A DNA stretch of 64,000 nucleotides from Bin80 sp965207565 (lineage in GTDB: Bacteria > Bacteroidota > Rhodothermia > Rhodothermales > Bin80): the NCBI GenBank assembly GCA_965207565.1, contig CBDBMQ010000009.1, forward strand, positions 248,001 to 312,000. The letters are read 5' to 3'. Below the pieces are notes generated by a model. That model saw only the letters and a list, made by a program, of their open reading frames with translations. It was not told the DNA's origin and did not search any database. A program made the translations under genes and the position numbers. Shown here piece by piece: positions 42,768 to 51,194 of the stretch (its first letter is position 1; every line of letters begins with the position of its first letter).

Positions 42768-43859
42768 TCACAGGTCAAAATCGTATCCGTATACATATTC
42801 TTCCCACGGAGAAGACACATACAAGTAACCTTTATGCAGGAGGAAATCTGCAGCAGCAACATTTTTTCTTTCTTCCGTGTTATTGATTGGGCGGAAGATA
42901 ATTTTTCTTGCAAGCGCGTAATTGTCCCCAGACAAATCAAGAATATAATTGTCAATCCTATGCACTCTTGCAACTAGGTAACGGGAATTTATGAACGTTA
43001 CCGTCTCTGTAAAACTGAAAGTCCCAGGCTCAGTAACTCCGGCTGGAACTCCCCCAGGGATACCTATAGGCTCAAAATTGCGGACGTCTTCTCCCTCAAA
43101 GCGGATCGTCCGAAGGTGCCTAAACTGATCGTCGTATATAAAGATATAGGGGAGCCCCATATATGCTATGGCGACTCGATCCCCTTCAGGAGAAATCGCT
43201 GCAATGTGGTTGTCTTCTCCCGACCGATCAGGCAGGTTTAAAACCGGAAGCAATTTTCCAGACTCAATCCAGGCATAAGGGGAAGAGGTACTACGAGTGC
43301 AAACCAACCAGAGGCCTCCTCTTGGGCATTCCAGAAGCATGTAGTCGGGAGAAACAGCGAGTTTCTGCCGCCAACTAGAGTAGGGGAACGAATTAACATA
43401 GTCAAAGTTCTCCGTGAATGCTTGTATGCGTCCCTGATCAAAGATGAATACGTGCGAACCGTTGTATTGTATCTTCCACAAGTTAGTAAACTCGCCAGGG
43501 CCTTTTCCTGGGCTACCAATTTTCCGGCTAAGATAACCGTCTGTTCCTATCGCAAAGATGGCCTCAGATTGACGATCAGAGACATAAACACTATCCCCTA
43601 TTGCAATCATGTTCTGTGGTCTGCCAAGGATTAGCGAGTCAGTCGGGACACCTAATCTGGTGCTAGCAACCCATCTTTCCGCATCAATGTCTGTATTGAC
43701 CACGAAGTGGGGAGCAGAAGCCAGCAAGCTGTCAATGATTGGAGAGTCTTCAAATCTGGTGAGAGGTATTTCCCCGCTCTGACATGCTGCAAGGGGTAAT
43801 AAAAGAAACAGTACCCCCACACGCCCGCAACCGAAGAGGGAAGAATTAATAAACCACAT
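42768..43859 (-). CDS. 6-bladed beta-propeller lipoprotein
   Basis: This 363-residue protein begins with a lipoprotein signal (VLFLLLPLAAC, Cys26). The mature part has about six NHL/BF3164-like blades, e.g. IAIGDSVYVSDRQSEAIFAIGTDG, KIGSPGKGPGEF and AISPEGDRVAIAY. It should sit on the outer or inner membrane facing outward and bind ligands or partners. It follows 40 bases after a small secreted-peptide-like gene, an arrangement like the propeller/NVEALA-peptide pairs of Bacteroidota. It is distantly similar to the two propeller lipoproteins at 51195-52274 and 54392-55474. Confidence 0.8.
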   Translation of the reverse strand: MWFINSSLFGCGRVGVLFLLLPLAACQSGEIPLTRFEDSPIIDSLLASAPHFVVNTDIDAERWVASTRLGVPTDSLILGRPQNMIAIGDSVYVSDRQSEAIFAIGTDGYLSRKIGSPGKGPGEFTNLWKIQYNGSHVFIFDQGRIQAFTENFDYVNSFPYSSWRQKLAVSPDYMLLECPRGGLWLVCTRSTSSPYAWIESGKLLPVLNLPDRSGEDNHIAAISPEGDRVAIAYMGLPYIFIYDDQFRHLRTIRFEGEDVRNFEPIGIPGGVPAGVTEPGTFSFTETVTFINSRYLVARVHRIDNYILDLSGDNYALARKIIFRPINNTEERKNVAAADFLLHKGYLYVSSPWEEYVYGYDFDL

Positions 43860-43898
43860 CTATCTATTCCTGACTTACTGTGGGGGTATTGTTCTACA

Positions 43899-44149
43899 CT
43901 ATTCAAATATGACGAAAACACCGCACAAACTACCTCCCCAAGCTCCGCTCCCACCGCCAGACCAAGTACCATCGTCTCCGCAATCGATCATCATCGACCA
44001 TGAATCTTCAGAGGTAGTAACACTGGTCGTACATTCGCCAGTGTTACAGGTGATAGTGATCTCAGGCCCAGAGTCAGCGGTCTGTGCAGAAAGAACAGCC
44101 CCGAAGAGGAAAATATGCTTGCGCAAGCGAAATTGAAAAGCTTTTTCAT
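43899..44149 (-). CDS. Small secreted Cys/Gly-rich peptide, possible frameshift in its leader
   Basis: The frame 44126-43899 reads RKHIFLFGAVLSAQTADSG, a short leader, then ITITCNTGECTTS, DCGDDGTWSGGGSGAWGG and LCGVF: four cysteines and many Gly/Ser. An ATG at 44149 opens a better leader (MKKLFNFA), but in a different frame. One indel would join them into a normal signal peptide; otherwise a TTG at 44126 must start it. Size, leader, cysteines and the propeller lipoprotein gene 40 bases downstream recall NVEALA-type peptides of Bacteroidota, although the NVEALA motif itself is not present. Confidence 0.5.
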
Positions 44150-44160
44150 TGTTAAAATGA

Positions 44161-44680
44161 GATTGGTTACTGTTGAACGAGCCGCAACATAGAAAAAATA
44201 ATGGTTCTAAAAACAGCCTTCACAAAAAATTCACAATCTCTGGGATGAGTTCGAAGTTAGGAGCATGGATCACCCCATGCCAAAACGGCCATCATTTTAG
44301 ATGAGATCGCCATAATTTCGTCCAGATCATACAAACGTGTCGAAAAAGGACAAGCGGCTGCGGATGATCCGATGATGGAAAGTTTGACACCGGGATCACG
44401 AAACGAAACCACTGTATTTCGTCCCTCTCGGTTGCTCTAAATTTTGCTTGATCACATTCCCCAGTGCGGTTTAGGCAAAATGAACGACCTAGATATATAA
44501 CCCTGTTGTGGGGGGATGGTGTGAATGCAATGCAAGCACCATTATGTCCTAATAACCTGGACCGTTTAGCGCGATTTTCCCTTGGTCTGGAGAATTGTTA
44601 CATGAACGGACATTCTGTCATGCTCATGAGTAAGTGGAGATCCCATTTTGGGGAACCACTGAATCTTGTCCAAGTGCATC
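44161..44680. other. Intergenic stretch, no recognisable gene
   Basis: The 520 bases between the small peptide gene and the decayed gene hold only short frames without family resemblance. The stretch is probably partly gene debris and partly promoter for the small peptide/propeller pair. Confidence 0.35.
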
Positions 44681-45439
44681 ATGGCAGAACAGAACTCTGA
44701 CTCGTTTAGTCAATCCACCCGAGTCTCACAGTTGCTTCGGAAGTCTGGAATCAAGGCAGATGAAGCAACCGAACTCAACAAGGATTCTCTGGAAGAGGCA
44801 GAGATCCGGGTTGAACCAGTCCCGAGTGGCTGGAGAATGAATGTCCAGGCAAGCTTGCAAAAGCCGTCCTGCACATGGATGAATCCCGCCTCCTATATTC
44901 ATATTTTCGGCGAATGGTCGGAGGTATCTGTCCTACAAAAAAATACTTCCCTGACCCTGACAAGCTTCGAAAACTGCATCAGTCCTACGAAGCCGCGATG
45001 AACTTGCTCGGCACGGTGTCAAATCTAGAGGAGATCAAAAAGATGCTCGCTCAGGGATATACGCCCGGGGGTGACTGGATAACGCCCGGGGAAAGCAGAA
45101 TTAAAAGCTACGGGAACGGTGAGGGAAACAAAGGAACTGGTTGACGAACGAACAACACAAACCGGAGCAAGTCCAGTTCCCAGGACTGTTACAGAACCGG
45201 AAATACTATCGAGGACAGCCCAATCAGCGGGTCAACTAGATCTGGAACCAACTGCAAGACACCCTGCATCTGCTACGGAAAACCGAGCGGCATCTGGAAC
45301 ATGTCAAATGGGAACGGGACAAGAGCGTGCAGGATAAAGACAAACTAGCGAAGATGTTCTTGAAAAACGGAGAAGGGCGTCAGCAGAACCTCGAAAATTG
45401 GCCTTCGTCCCCGACTTGCTACCTCATTGTTGCTAAGAA
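44681..45439 (+). pseudogene. Decayed gene of unknown family, several frameshifts
   Basis: From the ATG at 44681 a frame reads AEQNSDSFSQSTRVSQLLRK ... RVEPVPSGWR. Around 44840-44850 the sense continues in another frame (GKLAKAVLHMDESRLLYSYFRRMVGG, PDPDKLRKLHQSYEAAMNLLG, EIKKMLAQGYTPGG). After about 45140 a third frame shows a charged coiled-coil-like end (LRKTERHLEHVKWERDKS). The pieces look like one protein of about 230 residues broken by at least two frameshifts and a stop. I recognise no domain. Confidence 0.45.
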
Positions 45440-46192
45440 TTAATGAGTGAGAGTATAAAAGATGAAATTAATCGCCATCTGGAAGCTCACCGTTGAAGCA
45501 GACCCTAAATTGCGTCCTCCTGGCCATTCCCAGCCATCTCCAATATCCTGGTTATAGCAGATGATAATCATTGGCCTGCCTGCATCATCGAATACAGCGT
45601 AGTAGATGTCATCTTCTGGTGCAAAACGCATTCCGCCCCAACGCCAGGAGCCACCGTTTTTCGTAGAAATAGCTGCATCCGGATCAATATCGTAATAGAT
45701 CTGCCAGATTGGATGATCAGCAGTGAGTTCGATTGGCTCGCGGTCCGGGTAGACCCGCTTGATATTGTCATACATATTATTCCACTGCGGTCCGGTATAT
45801 CCGCGTCCATAGTCATGAAAATCGTCAATAATCAAGAACCCGCCCCGATCAAGATAGCGTCTTAGATTCTCCACCTCTTGTTCATTTGTGCGCCAATATC
45901 CAGGCTCAGTCAAGTAGAGTACCGCGTATTCAAAAATGTTGGGATCCTTTAATGAAACCACTACCGGTGGTCCTTCCAGTTGGAGCCCGGTCGTTCGGCT
46001 GATCGCCTCGTGCAGATTATATTCTGCGGTAGGATAATCCGTAGCCCAGGCACTTTCGCGGAATCCGGGATGACTTTCATACCAAACGCGTGCAAACTGA
46101 AACCCCGCATCCTGCCCATTTGTGGGCAGCGCACACATGATACTCAGGGATAGATAAACTGTCAGATTTACGGCGAAGCCCTGATTGAGCAT
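45440..46192 (-). CDS. DUF4159 exported protein
   Basis: This 250-residue protein has a signal peptide (about 1-26, ending TNGQ) and the DUF4159 pattern: DYPTAEYNLHEAISRTTGL, then YLDRGGFLIIDDFHDYG, then ELTADHPIWQIYYDI. The fold is thought to be glutamine amidotransferase-like without the catalytic Cys. Function is unknown; in Bacteroidota it is a periplasmic protein often found near MoxR/DUF58 genes, which are not here. It lies 15 bases after the aminotransferase gene in a four-gene minus-strand operon. Confidence 0.8.
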   Translation of the reverse strand: MLNQGFAVNLTVYLSLSIMCALPTNGQDAGFQFARVWYESHPGFRESAWATDYPTAEYNLHEAISRTTGLQLEGPPVVVSLKDPNIFEYAVLYLTEPGYWRTNEQEVENLRRYLDRGGFLIIDDFHDYGRGYTGPQWNNMYDNIKRVYPDREPIELTADHPIWQIYYDIDPDAAISTKNGGSWRWGGMRFAPEDDIYYAVFDDAGRPMIIICYNQDIGDGWEWPGGRNLGSASTVSFQMAINFIFYTLTH

Positions 46193-46207
46193 ATCGTTGC
46201 AGAGGTA

Positions 46208-47308
46208 CTACCGGGTTGACGGTTTCATGATTTCTGTAAATGCACCAAAGAATTGCGACATTTCATCTTCAGTTCCGATGGTTAAACGGCACCAATCCAG
46301 ATAGGGTGGAAACGGGCGTCCGACCAGGATGCCATGAGAAGCCATTGATTGCTGAAATTCTTCAATGGGACGACCAAGGTGGAAGAATACGAAGTTGGTA
46401 TGCGATTCAACAACCGAGTGCCCAAGTTCCCGCAATCTGCGAGTAGTTTCAATACGACTGTTCTCGATTTGAGTTTTACTGTAATTCAGGAATCGGCGAT
46501 CTTCAAGGGAGGCGATGGCAGCCCGGAGTGCCATAATATTGATGTTGATCGCTGTACGGTAATTGCGGAGACGTTCTGCAATGTCTGGACGAGCCAGAGC
46601 GTAGCCCACGCGTAATCCAGCTAAGCCATAGACCTTTGAAAAAGTTCGTGAGACGATCACATTGGCTCCTGCCCTGACAAGAGGTACAGCACTACTGTAG
46701 CGGGGGTGAGTAACTAATTCGTAGTAAGCCTCATCAACTAGGATCACAGATCGCCGGGAAACCCGAGTACAAAACTCGGTGAGCTCGTCTTTGTCACAAA
46801 TCGTCCCGGTTGGATTATTTGGATTGCAAACAAAAACCAGCTTTACATTCTGGGTTGTCCGGGAATCCATAAGAGCAAGGTCAATACTCTTGTCCGCTTT
46901 AAGAGGGACACGATGAACCCGTGCTTCAATGGAGTTTGCATAGTTCTCCAGTCCTTCGTACGTGGGATACGCGGTGACGATTTCGCCATCACCAAGCCCA
47001 TATGCCATTGCTGCCATGCGGAGAACTTCACTGGACCCGGCTCCCAGAACTACATGCTCTGGCCGAAGTCCTTCGCGAGCAGCAATCATAGCTTCTAGAC
47101 TGCGGTAATGTGGGTAAGGATAGAGATTGGCTTCATCCAGGGACTCAAGCATTGCCGTTCGCGCAGAACGTCCGGGGGCGTAGGGGTTTTCGTTGCTGTG
47201 AAGGCGAATCGGGGTTTGATCCGATCCTGGAGGTGTGGGAGTAAAGCCGGGCAGAAACGGCAGGGTGGTGCCTGCAACACTGAGGCGAATCCAGTCACGA
47301 CGATTCAT
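46208..47308 (-). CDS. Tat-exported PLP aminotransferase, histidinol-phosphate type
   Basis: This 366-residue protein is a fold-type I aminotransferase with SNENPYAPG (38-46), CNPNNPTGT (161-169), VDEAYYE (191-197) and the PLP lysine Lys225 in SRTFSKVYGLAGLRVGY. It resembles HisC. The N-terminus MNRRDWIRLSVAG followed by a hydrophobic stretch and a Pro-rich linker is a twin-arginine signal, so the folded, PLP-loaded enzyme should be exported to the periplasm. The substrate is therefore unlikely to be histidinol phosphate for biosynthesis. It is third in an operon with DUF1080, Gfo/Idh/MocA and DUF4159 genes. Confidence 0.85.
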   Translation of the reverse strand: MNRRDWIRLSVAGTTLPFLPGFTPTPPGSDQTPIRLHSNENPYAPGRSARTAMLESLDEANLYPYPHYRSLEAMIAAREGLRPEHVVLGAGSSEVLRMAAMAYGLGDGEIVTAYPTYEGLENYANSIEARVHRVPLKADKSIDLALMDSRTTQNVKLVFVCNPNNPTGTICDKDELTEFCTRVSRRSVILVDEAYYELVTHPRYSSAVPLVRAGANVIVSRTFSKVYGLAGLRVGYALARPDIAERLRNYRTAININIMALRAAIASLEDRRFLNYSKTQIENSRIETTRRLRELGHSVVESHTNFVFFHLGRPIEEFQQSMASHGILVGRPFPPYLDWCRLTIGTEDEMSQFFGAFTEIMKPSTR

Positions 47309-47362
47309 GATGTAAGGGTTTAAAGATGTTATTGGAATTGATGATCAGGGATCAGTCAGGTG

Positions 47363-48352
47363 TTAGCAGGCAATCCATTTATTGGCTTGTGCACTTTGAA
47401 AACATGCATCAATGACTCTCATATTGTTCAGAGAGTCGGCAATCGGAGTACAAAACGGCTTCCCGTCAATTGCAGTGGCTGCGAATGCATCACACTGCTC
47501 CGAAAACTGACTTATCGGCCCCAGAGTGTGAATCGTCCGTTCGAGATCTTGCTGGAGGTCCAAATACGCGGGCTCATCTGGGGGGATATTGAATGGGGTT
47601 TGCAGCGTGATCTTTCCTTTGGTACCCACAAGTACAACATGTTCAGCCCTCTGCATCTGAGTCGCACAGACGACAGTGGCGTTACCCTGAGGAAAATCCA
47701 ACAGAACGGTTGTAAATGTGTCTGTTTTGAATTGAGGATGTTGCTCAGCGTATGCACATACTCGGTTGGGCTCCGAACCATATAGCCAGCGGGCAACAGA
47801 AATCCCGTAGCAGCCAATATCCATGAGCGCTCCGCCGCCAAACTCCAACTTATTCCGAATGTTGTCTGGATCCCTGTTGTCGTAGGAAAAGTGAACGTGA
47901 ACACTTCGCAACTCACCGATATAATTGGAGCGAATCCATTCGCGTGTACGTGTCCACTGCGGATGGTGGCGGTACATAAATGCCTCCGCAACAAGTTGTT
48001 TAGGATATTGTCGGGATACGCTCAGGAGATGCTGCACATCCATTTCATTGAGTCCCAATGGTTTTTCACACAACACATGTTTTCCCGCCTTGATGGCTTT
48101 GCAAGCCCATTCAACATGTAAGTGATTTGGTAACGGGATGTAGACGGCATCAATCGTGTTCAGTTGGATCAGGTCATGATAGGTAGGACAGATTGTGGGA
48201 ATCTGATGGGTTTCAGCAACTTGCTGTGCCAAGTCAGGGTTTCTGGAGGCAATGGCGACCACTGTTCCACGTTGGCTATCCTGAATAGCGGGAATAACTT
48301 TCTGCCTTGCGATGCGGGCGCTTGAGAGGATTCCCCAACGAATTTTACTCAT
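47363..48352 (-). CDS. Gfo/Idh/MocA-family oxidoreductase
   Basis: This 329-residue NAD(P)-dependent oxidoreductase has an N-terminal Rossmann fold (IRWGILSSARIARQKVIPAI), the family motif CEKPLGLNE (Glu96-Lys97-Pro98) and a C-terminal alpha/beta domain with YDNRDPDNIRN and GGGALMDIGCYGI. Such enzymes oxidise or reduce sugars, inositols and related compounds. It has no signal peptide and should be cytosolic. It lies 95 bases after the DUF1080 gene and 54 bases before the aminotransferase gene on the same strand, suggesting a sugar-related pathway. Confidence 0.9.
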   Translation of the reverse strand: MSKIRWGILSSARIARQKVIPAIQDSQRGTVVAIASRNPDLAQQVAETHQIPTICPTYHDLIQLNTIDAVYIPLPNHLHVEWACKAIKAGKHVLCEKPLGLNEMDVQHLLSVSRQYPKQLVAEAFMYRHHPQWTRTREWIRSNYIGELRSVHVHFSYDNRDPDNIRNKLEFGGGALMDIGCYGISVARWLYGSEPNRVCAYAEQHPQFKTDTFTTVLLDFPQGNATVVCATQMQRAEHVVLVGTKGKITLQTPFNIPPDEPAYLDLQQDLERTIHTLGPISQFSEQCDAFAATAIDGKPFCTPIADSLNNMRVIDACFQSAQANKWIAC

Positions 48353-48447
48353 TTTGATGTGAGATCAACGTGCGTAATAACAGAGGCGCTTACGTAGGTC
48401 TTTAAGTGCAGTCAGAAGATCCTCTAATGGGTCGCATGACGAGGCTA

Positions 48448-49848
48448 CTAATCAATTTTTCGCACCTTGATATTGCGGAAGTGAACCTCATCTCCATGAT
48501 CCTGCAAAAGAATATGGCCTTGCTGCCAGTGTCCAAATCCCTCCCAAACAACATATTTACTTCTGGCTACCAGGGCATCAAAGACGGGGGTTCCACGCTC
48601 ATACTCCAGAACTTTACGATCATTGAGCCAATGCTCTACATATGCCCCCTTGAATTCGGATTGCGTCATTCGGCTTCCTGTGACGGTGTCATCTACTCGT
48701 GTCCCGGTCACGACAATGCGGGCCCGGTTCCATTGACCGGGTTTGTGAACGGTCTTTCCTTCGTGCGCTGGAATCAGGTCGTAAAGGGATCCCAGGGTTC
48801 GGTTACCGCCAGCCCCTTGTGTGGCATCAGGGTGGCGCTCATCATCGAGGATTTGGTACTCCAGGCCGATGGCAGAGGCATCACTCCCATACGATTCAGT
48901 GATATAGTATTTGATGCCGCTGTTTGCCCCTTCGACAAGCTTAAAATCCAAGCTGAACTCGAAGGTGGAGTATTCATCAACGGTCACGATATCTCCTCCG
49001 TGAGCTGCCTCAGCCCCCCCGGAGGCCTCAACCATCAGGATGCCGTCTTGAACTTTCCAGCCTTTCTCCGGGAAGGCTTCTTTGCCTGCCCCTCGCCAAC
49101 CATCTGTGGTATTACCATCAAATAACAGAAAAAATCCTTGTGCGATCTCCTGCTCACTGAGTGAATTAGGTACGAGGTTCACCACATAATTGTTTGTCCA
49201 GTCACGAGGTGTGACGTTTTCATCCATAATTCTAATATTTCGCCAGCGTACGTTACGCCCAGACAGCTCTGACCGGTCGACGCTATGTACCTGCAGCGCG
49301 ATAAAGCCCGAAGCAGTCATGTTATCATAAAGTGCAGCACAGGGCACATCATTCACCCATGTTCGGATGGAGGGACCGATAGCTTCGATGTAGTAAAGGT
49401 TCCATCCCTGTGGATTAAAAGCTCCACGGCAGTCTTCATTTACCGAAAGAGGATATAACCAGCCTCTTCGGGCCTCGTCATAGATGCCTCCACTCCAGGC
49501 TCGGGGACTGGGATCAATTTCTACCTGGTATCCATGAACCCGGCCGTTCAAATAAGCTTCCTTGGATTGGCTCCGAATTTGAATACCGGAATTGATTTCA
49601 GGATCAACCCATACTTCGACACTGAGCGCAAAATCGCCGTAGGATTGCTTGGTAGCTAGAAATGTGTTGGGAGTATTTTCAGAGGTCGTTCCAGTGACTT
49701 CGCCATTGGAGGCCGCATAGGTCGCTTCGCCTCCGAGTTTTTCCCATCCAGAAAGGTCATCTCCATCAACAAGTGAGGTCCATGTCTGTGCGTAACCAGT
49801 TGATACGACACAAAAAGTGGCTAATGAGAGCGTGAGTATACGTAACAT
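48448..49848 (-). CDS. Secreted protein with two DUF1080 (3-keto-disaccharide hydrolase-like) domains
   Basis: The ATG at 49848 gives 466 residues with a clear signal peptide (MLRILTLSLATFCVVSTGYA). Two concanavalin-like DUF1080 domains follow: one at about 25-220 (WTSLVDGDDLSGWEKLGG, SGIQIRSQS, WVNDVPCA), the second at about 230-466 (FFLLFDGNTTDGWRGAG, GDIVTVDEYSTFEFSLDFKL, GIKYYI). DUF1080 members include 3-keto-glucoside hydrolases. Followed by an oxidoreductase gene, it may act with it on oxidised sugars. It is the first gene of the minus-strand operon and is divergent from the Nif3-like gene. Confidence 0.88.
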   Translation of the reverse strand: MLRILTLSLATFCVVSTGYAQTWTSLVDGDDLSGWEKLGGEATYAASNGEVTGTTSENTPNTFLATKQSYGDFALSVEVWVDPEINSGIQIRSQSKEAYLNGRVHGYQVEIDPSPRAWSGGIYDEARRGWLYPLSVNEDCRGAFNPQGWNLYYIEAIGPSIRTWVNDVPCAALYDNMTASGFIALQVHSVDRSELSGRNVRWRNIRIMDENVTPRDWTNNYVVNLVPNSLSEQEIAQGFFLLFDGNTTDGWRGAGKEAFPEKGWKVQDGILMVEASGGAEAAHGGDIVTVDEYSTFEFSLDFKLVEGANSGIKYYITESYGSDASAIGLEYQILDDERHPDATQGAGGNRTLGSLYDLIPAHEGKTVHKPGQWNRARIVVTGTRVDDTVTGSRMTQSEFKGAYVEHWLNDRKVLEYERGTPVFDALVARSKYVVWEGFGHWQQGHILLQDHGDEVHFRNIKVRKID

Positions 49849-49950
49849 GATAGAGAGGGCATGTGAGTTGTAGATATAAGATAGGGAATGGAGCGTCACA
49901 GGAGAGATGTTTTTGTATCTTTAGTCGCCGGTAACAAAAGAAAAATCAGT

Positions 49951-50805
49951 ATGATTACAAGGAGAGATTTTTTAGCTCAGTCAGGAGGGGGGATTATCAT
50001 GGCAGGTCTTCCCAAAAAAGCGCCAACCATTCAGGATGCGATCAATTTGATCATGAATGAAATCCCGGGAGCACCGTGGGATTCAACCGTAGATACGATC
50101 AAATCGGGAGATCCATCCCAGCCGCTGCGCGGTGTTATCACTACGTTTCTTGCGACTCATCGAACGATTGATTATGCGGCGCAGCATGGTGTGAATCTAA
50201 TCATTACGCATGAGCCTACCTACTATAACCATCTGGATGAGACAGATTGGCTTGAGGAAAATCCGGTGTATCAAAAAAAGCGGAAGACCTTAGAAGATCA
50301 TGGGATTGTAGTGTGGCGATTTCATGATTACTGGCACGCACACAAGCCGGACGGCATTGCTACGGGTGTCTTGAAACTGCTTGGTTGGGAGGCATACGCG
50401 GAGGTCGGTCAACCTCAATTGTGCCAGATTCCCCCTATATCACTGGCAGAACTATCCCAATTTATGAAAGCAAGGTTCGGTGCGAAGCGGATTCGCGTGA
50501 TGGGTGATGCAGGGATGTTGTGCAGCAGGGTAGGGCTACTGGTCGGCGCCGTAAGCGGAAGACGACAGATTGAGATGCTTTCTGACGTGGATGTCCTTGT
50601 GGTCGGAGAAGTACGGGAGTGGGAAACAACGGAGTATGTTCGTGATGCGAATTGGCAAGGGGAGCAACAGAAGGGACTGATTGTGATTGGACATGCACTC
50701 AGCGAAGAGCCGGGGATGGCGTGGCTGGCTGAGTGGTTGAAACCAAGGTTACCCAATACAATCGTGGTGCACCAGCCCAGTGGTGATCCGTTTTACTTCA
50801 CTTAG
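49951..50805 (+). CDS. Nif3-like dinuclear metal protein with Tat signal
   Basis: From the ATG at 49951 this gives 284 residues. The N-terminus MITRRDFLAQSGGGIIMAG is a twin-arginine signal. The body resembles the Nif3/YbgI family: VDTIKSGDPSQPLRGVITTFLATH, NLIITHEPTYYNH (metal-binding His), and near the end GLIVIGHALSEEPGM with metal ligands His and Glu. The family binds two metal ions; its biochemical role is poorly known. Normal Nif3 proteins are cytosolic, so the export signal is unusual. The longer frame back to 49888 has a poorer start. The gene is divergent from the DUF1080 operon across 102 bases. Confidence 0.85.
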   Translation: MITRRDFLAQSGGGIIMAGLPKKAPTIQDAINLIMNEIPGAPWDSTVDTIKSGDPSQPLRGVITTFLATHRTIDYAAQHGVNLIITHEPTYYNHLDETDWLEENPVYQKKRKTLEDHGIVVWRFHDYWHAHKPDGIATGVLKLLGWEAYAEVGQPQLCQIPPISLAELSQFMKARFGAKRIRVMGDAGMLCSRVGLLVGAVSGRRQIEMLSDVDVLVVGEVREWETTEYVRDANWQGEQQKGLIVIGHALSEEPGMAWLAEWLKPRLPNTIVVHQPSGDPFYFT

Positions 50806-51194
50806 TCGGGGAAAATGTGAGGCATAATGATAAGCTCGCGGTTACATCTGCTCAAAACTCGGTTTTCAATTTGTATTTTGGGTACGTGTTCTGTGAGGCT
50901 AAGGGTTTGTGGTATTTTTGAAATGGTTGCGCCCTTGATTCTACATGGGAAACGCGGTCCCTTGTAGAGGAACCGGGGAAGTCAGCGATTCGATCCAGGC
51001 TCTCAGCGAAGCACTGCCTTTTCGGGCCCGAAGGTCTTTAGATTTGGCTACTCAATAGGAAAAAAGAGACATTTGGCTGCAAATCACTTCGGAGTGTGGT
51101 GAGCGAATATCCTCGCACGGTAAGGGCTTCGGTAACGACTGAAGCTACTCCTCAACCGAAGGAGCGTAGTTTGGAAATACTACTTACACAGCAG
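50806..51194. other. Intergenic stretch with a sequence also found at 56084-56130
   Basis: The 390 bases between the Nif3-like gene and the first propeller gene have no supported gene. The part 50837-50883 (ending CAATTTGTATTTTG) resembles 56084-56130 upstream of the PD40 protein gene, with about one base in five different. The right end (around 51176) matches the sequence directly right of ISNCY copy C. Confidence 0.4.
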
